NCBI RefSeq assembly: GCF_030269485.1
Contig: NZ_BSTL01000034.1
Location: forward strand, 1 to 64,000
From: Actinoplanes sp. NBRC 103695
GTDB lineage: Bacteria > Actinomycetota > Actinomycetes > Mycobacteriales > Micromonosporaceae
Direction: 5' to 3'
DNA length: 64,000 bases
In this document: piece by piece, positions 17,969 through 25,606 of the stretch
Layout: each line of letters starts with the position of its first letter
Position numbering within the stretch: the first letter of the stretch is position 1
Program-made: the position numbers and the translations under genes
The notes under the pieces: generated by a model
Told to the model about the DNA's origin: nothing
What the model saw: only the letters and a program-made list of their open reading frames with translations
The model's database searches: none

Positions 17969-17990
17969 GTGTACTAGTTGAATAGTACAC
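17969..17990. promoter_or_regulatory. GntR/YtrA operator palindrome
   Basis: GTGTACTA and TAGTACAC form perfect 8-base arms around a 6-base spacer. Repressors of the YtrA group bind such GTGTACTA/TAGTACAC sites. The position just before the GntR start points to autoregulation. Confidence 0.8.
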
Positions 17991-18049
17991 GGCAGCCGGC
18001 GTCGAGTGAGATCACCGCCGAGAGTGTGTCCGCACCGTGGATGGGGCCG

Positions 18050-18568
18050 CTACTGCCCGGTCCCGGGGGTGTAGAGGTCGTCCTCGGTGACGACCGGTGC
18101 GATGTCGTCCTCCGGGCGGCCGACCCGCGCGGCCGAGCCGAACATCGCGCCGCGGGCCGGGTGCACCGGGGCGAAGGATGCGAAGCCGCGCCGCTGCGGG
18201 ATGTCGTCGTAGACCGCCTCCATGCCGCCGCGCAGCAGGTAGGTCTCGTGCCAGAAGCCGGTGCCGCCGCTGTCGCGCAGGAAGTCGCGCCACCACAGGC
18301 GGTGCGGCTCGGAGCGGGCCCAGGCCAGCAGCGTGGGTAGGTCCCGCCAGTACTGGCGGATGCCGAGGTGCATGGGGAACAACGACCAGAGGAGCGGCTC
18401 GTGCGCGAGCAGCCCGTCCGGCTTGTCGTCCGACCGGTCGATCCGCGGGCCGCGGGCCATCAGGGTGCGCAGGCCGTAGAGCCGGTTGACGCGCATACCC
18501 AGATAGACCACCACCAGGTCGGGATAGGACGACAGGTCGACGGTCTCTCGATTGACGCTGCTCAGCAT
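18050..18568 (-). CDS. DUF4188 family protein
   Basis: I place the start at the ATG at 18568, seven bases after GGAGGAGG, giving 172 residues; the longer open frame upstream has no support. The text SSYPDLVVVYLGMRVN, LLWSLFPMHLGIRQYW, DFLRDSGGTGFWHETY and a late PARGAMF are marks of DUF4188, a small dimeric-barrel-like family sometimes annotated as monooxygenase or linked to aldoxime dehydratase. No substrate can be told. It stands alone between the GntR operator and a secreted protein gene on the other strand. Confidence 0.8.
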   Translation of the reverse strand: MLSSVNRETVDLSSYPDLVVVYLGMRVNRLYGLRTLMARGPRIDRSDDKPDGLLAHEPLLWSLFPMHLGIRQYWRDLPTLLAWARSEPHRLWWRDFLRDSGGTGFWHETYLLRGGMEAVYDDIPQRRGFASFAPVHPARGAMFGSAARVGRPEDDIAPVVTEDDLYTPGTGQ

Positions 18569-18783
18569 CGCCGGACCTCCTCCAGGTCGGGGATCCTCCA
18601 AGGGTAAGGCAGCGCACCGGCCCTCTACACGATGTGCACGGCCGCGCCGTGGGCCGACAAGAATCCACCACGGATTCGGGGCAACCTTTTGCTCCCCGCT
18701 TAACAGTGTTGTCGCCCGTCGGCGTGCCCTGTGAGGGTGGCTGCGCGACACACCACGAGGAGCCCCGGAGAAGGGTACAAGTC

Positions 18784-19218
18784 ATGTCGAACGTGCTTCG
18801 CTGGATCACCACGATAGCGCTCGTCGCCGCCGGCCTGTCCGTCGTCACCGCGGCGCCCGCGGCCGCGGCGGCCTGTGGGACCGGGGGAACGCTGTGCACC
18901 GGCTGGGACCCGCAGAGCGCCGGCTGCAGTCCCGGCGCCTACAACCTGGAGTCGTTCGACCATGGCGGGGACGGCATCACCGATCTGCGCTACAACGCGA
19001 CCTGCCACGCGGCGTGGGCCCGATTCACCAGCAGCTCCGGCCGGGGCGGGAAAATCTCGATCGAGTCGACCGACGGCATCGAGTACGTGGTGAACCTGGC
19101 CGGCTACGTCGGTGAGGTGAAGTGGACCCGCATGATCGACTTTACCAAGACGGTGCGGGCGTGCCACTTCGCCTACTACGGGGACCAGGCGCTCTGGAAG
19201 TGCTCGTCCTGGCGCTGA
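18784..19218 (+). CDS. Secreted DUF2690-like protein
   Basis: A 144-residue exported protein with a clear signal peptide (hydrophobic core, then AAPAAAAA near residue 30). The mature part has six Cys and the family pattern of an early Cys pair (CGTGGTLCTGWDPQ), then LRYNATCHAAWARF in the middle and CHFAYYG..WKCSSWR at the end. DUF2690 proteins are small extracellular domains of unknown function in Streptomyces and relatives. AAGGG lies eight bases before the ATG. A relative of it occurs at 25137-25574 within the secreted-protein cluster, with the same C..SWR ending. Confidence 0.85.
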   Translation: MSNVLRWITTIALVAAGLSVVTAAPAAAAACGTGGTLCTGWDPQSAGCSPGAYNLESFDHGGDGITDLRYNATCHAAWARFTSSSGRGGKISIESTDGIEYVVNLAGYVGEVKWTRMIDFTKTVRACHFAYYGDQALWKCSSWR

Positions 19219-19320
19219 GTGATCGCGTCTGCAGTAACGTTCTCGACAGTCGGGACGGATCGGCAACGTGGTGGCCTAGAGTGACTCTCGTCGATCTATG
19301 GGGAGCCGACGGGGGTCGCC

Positions 19321-20298
19321 TTGCTGCACATCGAGTTCACGCCGGAGGATGTCGGCCGGGTCCGGCTCGCGGCCCGGCCCGATCCGCTGTGGGAGACGGT
19401 GTTCAGCCTCTACCGGCTCCGTTGGGGCGGCCCGCCGCTGATCTTCGGGCGCTGGCGGCAGCTGGCCGTCCGCGCGTCGCGCCGCCCCGACCTCGAGCAG
19501 CTGATGCCGCTCGTACCCGGCGGATTCTTCCCCGACTTCCTCACCCCCTCCGAGGGGACCTCCGGCTTGGCCGCCGGTCTGGACGCGCTGTTGCGCACAC
19601 CTCGGTGCCGGTTGCGCCGCGACGTCGAACTGCTGGCCATGCAGGGCTCGCCGCTGCCGGCGTGGACCGCCGACCTGGCCGACGGGGACGCCGAGACCCT
19701 GCAGCGGCTCGCCGCGGCCATCCACTCGCACCACGAGGCGGTGGTCGCACCCGTCTGGCCGGAAGCCCGGGCACACGTGGAGGCCGACCGCGCCAGGCGA
19801 GCCCGTGCCCTGCTGGACGGTGGCAGTGAGGGCCTGCTGCGCAGTTACCTGCCGATGATGCGGTGGAACCCGCCGGTGCTGGAGGTGCCGGACTTCGCCG
19901 CCGACAGGACCCTGCGCCTCGATGGCCGTGGTCTGCTGCTGCTCCCGGCGTTCCTGTCCTGGGGCACCACCGACGCGCTGCACGACCCCGAGCTTCCGCC
20001 GGTGCTGGTCTACCCGGTCGAGCACAGCCTGACCGTCTCGGCCGGCCAGGACAACACCTCGGTCGCCGCACTGATCGGCATGACGCGCACCGCGGTGCTG
20101 GAGTCGGTGGGGGATGGGCGCACCACCTCCGAGCTGGCCCGTCGTGTCGGCGTGAGCGCGGCCTCGATCAGCCAGCACACGGCGGTCCTGCGCGAGGCCG
20201 GGCTCGTGCACACCAGCCGCATCGGCAAGGCCGTGCTGCACAGCGTCACGCCGCTCGGCGCGGCGCTGCTGGAACCGCGGGCAACGACCGACAGCTAG
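19321..20298 (+). CDS. ArsR-like winged-helix transcription regulator with N-terminal DUF5937-type domain
   Basis: The 325-residue protein starts at TTG 19321 after a G-rich site. The last ~80 residues are a winged helix: ALIGMTRTAVLESVGDGRTTSELARR, then VSAASISQHTAVLREAGLV and a wing (TSRIGKAVLHSVTPLG), all quoted in part. The first ~230 residues resemble the DUF5937 domain found with this helix in actinobacterial ArsR-type proteins. There are no metal-binding Cys pairs, so it is unlikely to sense metals. It lies just upstream of the secreted-protein cluster on the same strand and could control it, but no operator was found to prove that. Confidence 0.85.
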   Translation: MLHIEFTPEDVGRVRLAARPDPLWETVFSLYRLRWGGPPLIFGRWRQLAVRASRRPDLEQLMPLVPGGFFPDFLTPSEGTSGLAAGLDALLRTPRCRLRRDVELLAMQGSPLPAWTADLADGDAETLQRLAAAIHSHHEAVVAPVWPEARAHVEADRARRARALLDGGSEGLLRSYLPMMRWNPPVLEVPDFAADRTLRLDGRGLLLLPAFLSWGTTDALHDPELPPVLVYPVEHSLTVSAGQDNTSVAALIGMTRTAVLESVGDGRTTSELARRVGVSAASISQHTAVLREAGLVHTSRIGKAVLHSVTPLGAALLEPRATTDS

Positions 20299-20390
20299 GT
20301 ACGCGGGTCCGCCACGGTTTCGGCCGGTGTTCCTTCAGCGGTGGCTTCAAGGTGTGGCCGAGGCGCCGCGCGCGTTACGACCATGTGCGC

Positions 20391-23300
20391 ATGTTCGCAT
20401 CGACTCTCCGCGCCGCGCTGATCGGCGCGCTTCTCCCGATCACGGTTCCGGCGGCGGCGCCGCCGGACGACCACGTCTACGACACGGTGGTGCCGGCTGC
20501 GCACCGCGCCGCGGCGCTCGGCCACGGCTGGGCACGTTCGGACGACCGGGCCTGGACCGTGGCCGGTGACCAGGACGGCTTCCATCTGATGACCGCCGAC
20601 GCCGCCGACGGATACCGCTGGCGCACCGCCGCCACCCTGAGCGAGCCCGGCATCGACACCGACCGGTGGATCGGCAACGCCTGCGTGACCGGATCGGGCG
20701 AGCGTGCCGTCGTGGTCTACGCCCCGCGCACCTTCACCAACAACGAGGCCCTGTTCGACCGGGGCGGGTTCACCGCGGTCGTCGACCTGGCCGGCGGCGT
20801 CGTGCGCAAGCTGCGGGTGCGGACCAGCCTCGCCTACTTCAACCCGGGTTGCGGCGCGGGCGAGGACGCCGTGCTCGCCCAGGCGACCGGGGAGAAGGGA
20901 GCCAAGACCCGGCTGCTCACTGTGGACGGGCGTACCGGCGCGACACGCGCGCCGATCACCGTGCCGGGTCAGCTCACCTCGCCGGTGCCGACGTCCGCGG
21001 GCATCGTGGCCGCCGACCGGGGCGCCGTCGTGCGGGTGGACGACAGGGGAGTGCGCCGCCGGCTGGCCACGGCGGCCTCGGTGCCGTTCCGGCTCGCCGC
21101 GGACGGTGACGGTGGTGTGGTGTACCTGGAACGCACCGCCGGCGGCGCGGCAGCCCGGCGGGTCACCCTCGCCGCCGGCCGCGGCGCGCCGGCCACGGTG
21201 GCAACCGGCACGCTGACCGGGCTGGACGTGACGTCCGGGCGCGGCGGGCGGGTGTACGTCACCGGCGCCGCCCGGGACGCCGGGGTGCCGGGCGCCCCGA
21301 GCGTCCGCGCACTCGCCGTGCCGGCGGGCAGCGGGGTCTCCACCGGCGGCGCGCTCGCGGTCACCTCCGTGGGGCGAGCCGGTGCGGCGGGTCCGATCCG
21401 CATCGGTGCCCGATCGCTCATCACCGGCGCCACCCTGACCTTTGACAAGGTCACCGCTGGTGCGGCGAACGGCCGGGCGCCGAGCCCGGCGCTGCTCCCG
21501 GCCGGCGTCGGCGGACCGCGGTCGCGGGCCGTCGCCGATCCCAGCGACCCGGCCGACATGGCCGACCGCTACTGCGCGGTGCCGCGCAACGATCCGCGCA
21601 ACCAGGCGATGCAACCCAAACCCCGGCAGGTGGAGTGGGCGGTCGACCAGGCGGTGCGCGGCACGCTGACGGTATCCCGGCCGGCGAACTGGAAGAACCT
21701 CGGCATGCCCGCCTACACCCCGCAGGGGCTGTTCCCGCCCCTTACGCTCAACGGCGGAGGCTACGTGCCGGCGCAGATCATGCTCGGCATCGCGGCGCAG
21801 GAGTCCAATCTGTGGCAGGCGGCCCGGTTCGCGGTGCCCGGAGTGACGGCGAACCCGTTGATCGGCAACTACTACGGCGTCGACATCTACAACGCCACCG
21901 AGGCCGACGACTGGACGATCCGCTTCGACCACGCCGACTGTGGGTACGGCGTCACCCAGGTCACCGACGGCATGCGCCGGGCCGGACGGGAGAAGCCGGG
22001 CGAGACGGCCCTGCCGTACGAGCACCAGCGGGCGGTCGCGCTGGACTTCGCCGCCAACGTCGCGGCCGGGCTACGCATCCTGCAGTCGAAGTGGAACCAG
22101 ACGCGCGAGGCGGGCCTGTCCGTCAACAACGGCAACTCCTCGAAGATCGAGAACTGGTTCTTCGCGGTGTGGGCGTACAACTCCGGCTTCTATCCGCAGT
22201 CGCAGGCCGCGGCGAACGACGGCGCTTGGGGCGTCGGGTGGGCCAACAACCCGGCCAACCCGAAGTACCCGGCCAACCGCGGCGCGTTCCTGGAGAAGGT
22301 GGTGGTGAACGAGGAGAGCGGCAAGGTGGAGTACAAGGACGACTACGCCGACGCCGCGCACCCTCAGGACTGGCCGTACCCGGAGAAGGTCCTGGGCTGG
22401 GCCGGCCACCCGATCGAGGCCCTCGAGGCGCCGGACACGCTCGTCCACGGTTACCGCCAGGCCACCTGGGACGGTGGCGACGTGCAGGGCCCGATCAACC
22501 GCCACCTCGCGGCCCCGCCGTACGCCACGTTCTGCGACGCCACCAACAGCTGCGAGTTCGGCGCCGCCTGGACGCCAGACGCCCCCGAGGTGGTCGGCGA
22601 GCCGGCCGGGCCGTGTGCGCACCGCAACGCGAGCGGACGCATCGACCTCAAATGCTGGTACCACCAGCCCGCGGTCTGGAAGCCGGACTGCGCGACCACC
22701 TGCGGCAAGGAGTTGCTGCGTTTCGACCCCGGATTCGCCTACCAGGAGGACGGCACCGCGTACCCGCCGCGATGTGACCTGGCCGGTCTGCCATCGGGCG
22801 CCCGGGTGGTGGACAACCTGGACGCCTCGATTCCCTCCGTACGGCCCAACTGTCCCCGGACCGCCAATGCCGGCGCGTTCTCCTTCACCTTCACCCAGAA
22901 TGCCGCCGGTCAGCGACCCGGAAAGATCGACACGCACCAGCTGGGCACCGGCTTCGGCGGCCACACCTGGATGTCGAACACCCGCACCACCGACGCGCTC
23001 GAGGCCACCGGCACCTGGCGGTTCGACGAGGCGGTCCACGGCCTGGCGCAGGTGTGGGCCCATCTGCCGCAGCTGCACAACGGCACCACCCAGGCGCGCT
23101 ACCACATCAAGACGCGGTACGGCGTACGACTGAGCGTCGTGCCTCAGCGAGGCGACGGCAACCGCTGGGTGCCGATCGGCTGGTTCATGTTCGGCGGCAC
23201 TCCCGAGATCACGCTCAGCACGGTCACCCTCGACGGCGACGGCTCGCAGCGGATCGTGTGGGACGCGGTCGCCGTGGCGCCGGTCCGCGGCTCGAGAACT

Positions 23301-24155
23301 CTCTCGGTGCTGGACTGGAACATCGCCGGTGCGGCCCTCAACGACGGCGACAACATGGTGATCGAACGGCTCGTCACCGAGGTCCTCGCCCGCCGGCCGG
23401 ACGTCATCACCCTCAACGAGGTGTGCGGAAGCCAGTTCGATCACCTCACCGAGCGCCTTGCCGCGGTCGGCTGGCAGATGACCGGCCACTGGGTGGTCGC
23501 CGAGGCGTTCAACCCCACCTGTTACAACGACGGTGACGACGCCGGGCTCCTGCAGGTAGGCAACGCGGTCTTCGTGCGCGGCACGGTCAGCCGCGAGCAG
23601 GACTTCATATTCGACGTCAACAACAAGCTCATCGAGGACGGTGTCCCGATCCCGGAGATAACCGATCGGGCGGTCGCCTGCGTCACGGCCCGGTTCCCGG
23701 GCACCGAGCGCGACGTCAAGATCTGCGCCACCCACCTGGCCACCGACCCCCAGGACCGGGACGCGCAGGTCCGGGAGCTGGCCCGGGTCTTCGGCCCGGA
23801 GGCACGGCAGATGCCGTTCGTACTCGCCGGGGACACCAACATCCCGACCCCGCCGGCCGACGCCGGGATGGGGTCGCTCTACGGGGCACCGCTGGGCACC
23901 GGCGAGTTCTGGGAGGTCGACCAGGAGCGTGGCTGCGTGCCGGCCGCGACGTGTGCCGTCGCCCAGGGCGGCGAGCCGACGTACCTGAGAAGCAACAAGA
24001 TCGATTACGTGCTCGCCAGTCGCTGGCACCTGTACGTGCCGGTCGGCCAGGTCGTCGTCAACCGCGACGTCGGCGAATGCGGCGACCAGCAGGACACCCT
24101 CACCTGCTCCGACCACTACATCCTGCACAGTCAGTTGGTCCTGCCGTTCGCCTGA
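20391..24155 (+). CDS. Large secreted protein: propeller-like region, lysozyme-like domain, golvesin-like domain and C-terminal EEP nuclease/phosphatase
   Basis: I place the start at ATG 20391 (1254 residues; GTG 20385 is equally possible, and neither has a strong ribosome site) because a signal peptide follows at once (ALIGALLPITVPAAAP). Residues ~25-380 are beta-rich and propeller-like. Residues ~395-680 look like a lysozyme/transglycosylase fold (IMLGIAAQESNLWQAA, HADCGYGVTQVTDGM, NWFFAVWAYNSGFYP). Residues ~820-960 resemble golvesin/Xly-type domains. The last ~290 residues are a full endonuclease/exonuclease/phosphatase domain with WNIAG, LNEVCG, ATHLAT, GDTNIPT and SDHYILHS, so the Asn, Glu, His, Asp-Asn and Asp-His active-site set is present. 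It is a paralogue of the protein at 25607 plus the EEP domain. Possible roles are a wall-acting exported nuclease or a polymorphic-toxin-like effector; no immunity gene is evident. Confidence 0.85.
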   Translation: MFASTLRAALIGALLPITVPAAAPPDDHVYDTVVPAAHRAAALGHGWARSDDRAWTVAGDQDGFHLMTADAADGYRWRTAATLSEPGIDTDRWIGNACVTGSGERAVVVYAPRTFTNNEALFDRGGFTAVVDLAGGVVRKLRVRTSLAYFNPGCGAGEDAVLAQATGEKGAKTRLLTVDGRTGATRAPITVPGQLTSPVPTSAGIVAADRGAVVRVDDRGVRRRLATAASVPFRLAADGDGGVVYLERTAGGAAARRVTLAAGRGAPATVATGTLTGLDVTSGRGGRVYVTGAARDAGVPGAPSVRALAVPAGSGVSTGGALAVTSVGRAGAAGPIRIGARSLITGATLTFDKVTAGAANGRAPSPALLPAGVGGPRSRAVADPSDPADMADRYCAVPRNDPRNQAMQPKPRQVEWAVDQAVRGTLTVSRPANWKNLGMPAYTPQGLFPPLTLNGGGYVPAQIMLGIAAQESNLWQAARFAVPGVTANPLIGNYYGVDIYNATEADDWTIRFDHADCGYGVTQVTDGMRRAGREKPGETALPYEHQRAVALDFAANVAAGLRILQSKWNQTREAGLSVNNGNSSKIENWFFAVWAYNSGFYPQSQAAANDGAWGVGWANNPANPKYPANRGAFLEKVVVNEESGKVEYKDDYADAAHPQDWPYPEKVLGWAGHPIEALEAPDTLVHGYRQATWDGGDVQGPINRHLAAPPYATFCDATNSCEFGAAWTPDAPEVVGEPAGPCAHRNASGRIDLKCWYHQPAVWKPDCATTCGKELLRFDPGFAYQEDGTAYPPRCDLAGLPSGARVVDNLDASIPSVRPNCPRTANAGAFSFTFTQNAAGQRPGKIDTHQLGTGFGGHTWMSNTRTTDALEATGTWRFDEAVHGLAQVWAHLPQLHNGTTQARYHIKTRYGVRLSVVPQRGDGNRWVPIGWFMFGGTPEITLSTVTLDGDGSQRIVWDAVAVAPVRGSRTLSVLDWNIAGAALNDGDNMVIERLVTEVLARRPDVITLNEVCGSQFDHLTERLAAVGWQMTGHWVVAEAFNPTCYNDGDDAGLLQVGNAVFVRGTVSREQDFIFDVNNKLIEDGVPIPEITDRAVACVTARFPGTERDVKICATHLATDPQDRDAQVRELARVFGPEARQMPFVLAGDTNIPTPPADAGMGSLYGAPLGTGEFWEVDQERGCVPAATCAVAQGGEPTYLRSNKIDYVLASRWHLYVPVGQVVVNRDVGECGDQQDTLTCSDHYILHSQLVLPFA

Positions 24156-24241
24156 CACCTTTCAGCCCTGCCTTGAAGGTATGGCGACGCGTCCCGGCCG
24201 GTTCCTAGGGTCCCCCTCGCATCCACAGAACGGGGGAAGAA

Positions 24242-25120
24242 ATGGTACGCCGAGTATCAATCTTCGTCGTGACGGCGCTGCTGGTGACGCTGTTGCCGGC
24301 GCCCGCATCGGCGGCGGCGGGGGAGCGGCGCGACGACTACAACCGGGACGGCGTCAGCGACCTGCTGGCGATCGGCAGGGACGACGGCTGTCTCTACCTG
24401 GCTGCCGGTGACGGCACCGCCGCGAGCGTGGGCGCCGCGACGCGCGTGGGCTGCGGCTGGAACGGCTACCGGCCGGCGGCGGTCGGCGACATGAACTCCG
24501 ACGGCAACGGAGACCTCATGGCGCTGACCGCCGAGGGCAGCCGCCCGGCGTGCCTGTGGCGCTGGCAGGGTGACGGCCACGGCGGCTTCGGCGGCGGCGC
24601 CCAGGTGGGCTGCGGCTGGGAGAACTTCACCGGGCTGATCGGACCGGGCGACATCACCGGCGACGGCCATGCGGATCTGATCGCCTTCGACCAGTCGAAG
24701 ACCGATCCGTGCCTGTGGCGCTGGGCGGGCGACGGCCAGGGCGGGTTCGCTCCAGCCGCGGTGGTCAACTGTGGTGACTGGCACCTGTACCGCGACCTCA
24801 CCGCGGCCGGTGACATCAACCGCGACGGCCGGCCTGATCTGATCGGCATCCGGCGCGGCACCGGGTGCCTGTTCCAGTGGTGGGGTGACGGCCGGGGCGG
24901 CTTCCGCGCCGGTGGCTCGTTCGAGTGCGGCTGGGCCGGCGTCGACGACCTGACTGGTCTCACCGACCTCAACGAGGACGGCAACGGCGACCTGCTGGGC
25001 CGGCAACCGCTCGAGAACGGCGAGTACGCGCTGGTCGGGTGGTACAGCACCGGCTTCGCCTTCTACTCCGGGGGCCGCGAGCTCGGCCGGACCGGCTGGT
25101 CATCGATGGATCTGATCTGA
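24242..25120 (+). CDS. Secreted FG-GAP/VCBS-repeat protein
   Basis: A 292-residue exported protein. A signal peptide (FVVTALLVTLLPAPASAAA) is followed by about five repeats of ~45 residues. Each carries a calcium-loop pattern like DYNRDGVSDLLAI, DMNSDGNGDLMAL, DITGDGHADLIAF, DINRDGRPDLIGI or DLNEDGNGDLLG, and most also have a Cys and a CLWRW-like strand. This predicts an integrin-alpha-like or lectin-like propeller. GGGGGAAGAA precedes the ATG. It lies 86 bases after the EEP protein and 16 bases before the DUF2690-like gene, so it is probably co-transcribed with its neighbours. Function is unknown; ligand or glycan binding is likely. Confidence 0.88.
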   Translation: MVRRVSIFVVTALLVTLLPAPASAAAGERRDDYNRDGVSDLLAIGRDDGCLYLAAGDGTAASVGAATRVGCGWNGYRPAAVGDMNSDGNGDLMALTAEGSRPACLWRWQGDGHGGFGGGAQVGCGWENFTGLIGPGDITGDGHADLIAFDQSKTDPCLWRWAGDGQGGFAPAAVVNCGDWHLYRDLTAAGDINRDGRPDLIGIRRGTGCLFQWWGDGRGGFRAGGSFECGWAGVDDLTGLTDLNEDGNGDLLGRQPLENGEYALVGWYSTGFAFYSGGRELGRTGWSSMDLI

Positions 25121-25136
25121 CGGAATCGGAGACACC

Positions 25137-25574
25137 ATGAGAAATCGCCGACTGGCCGCACTCTTCTGCGGCATTCTCGTTCTCATCGGCCTGACCGCCT
25201 CGGCGACTCCGGCGAGCGCCGTCGTGCATTGCTGGGGCGCCTCCTGCAACGGCCTTCGGCTCGCCGACACCGACTGCCATGTGCAGGCGTTCGAGATCAC
25301 CGGTGCCACCGGCTTCTCGGGCGGCGTCGCGGCCGGCTCGGCTGGGGTGTGGTACAGCCCGACCTGCCACGCCATGTGGGCCGTCTTCATCATCACGGAC
25401 GACGGCACCTACAACGCGGTGCTGGAGACCCAGCCCGAATACGGCGGAGTGAGCCGGACCCCGTTCACCGCAATCGTTTACCGGCAGAGCGGCGCCACCA
25501 GCACTCTCGTCGATTCCCAGCAGTCGGTGCGGGCCTGCTTCGGGACCTCCGGCTGGTGCACATCCTGGCGCTGA
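25137..25574 (+). CDS. Secreted DUF2690-like protein, second copy
   Basis: A 145-residue exported protein with signal peptide (LFCGILVLIGLTASATPASA). The mature part has the Cys spacing and VWYSPTCHAMWAVF block of DUF2690 and ends CFGTSGWCTSWR, like the protein at 18784-19218. The gene starts 16 bases after the FG-GAP gene and ends 32 bases before the second lysozyme-like gene, so all four genes of this stretch seem to form one unit. Role unknown. Confidence 0.83.
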   Translation: MRNRRLAALFCGILVLIGLTASATPASAVVHCWGASCNGLRLADTDCHVQAFEITGATGFSGGVAAGSAGVWYSPTCHAMWAVFIITDDGTYNAVLETQPEYGGVSRTPFTAIVYRQSGATSTLVDSQQSVRACFGTSGWCTSWR

Positions 25575-25606
25575 TCCGCCGACTTCACACCCTCATGGGG
25601 GAGACA

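Noticed and set aside
18569..18751. A longer start for the DUF4188 gene
   Set aside because: The extra residues are Arg-rich with no likeness to the family, while ATG 18568 has a perfect GGAGGAGG site.
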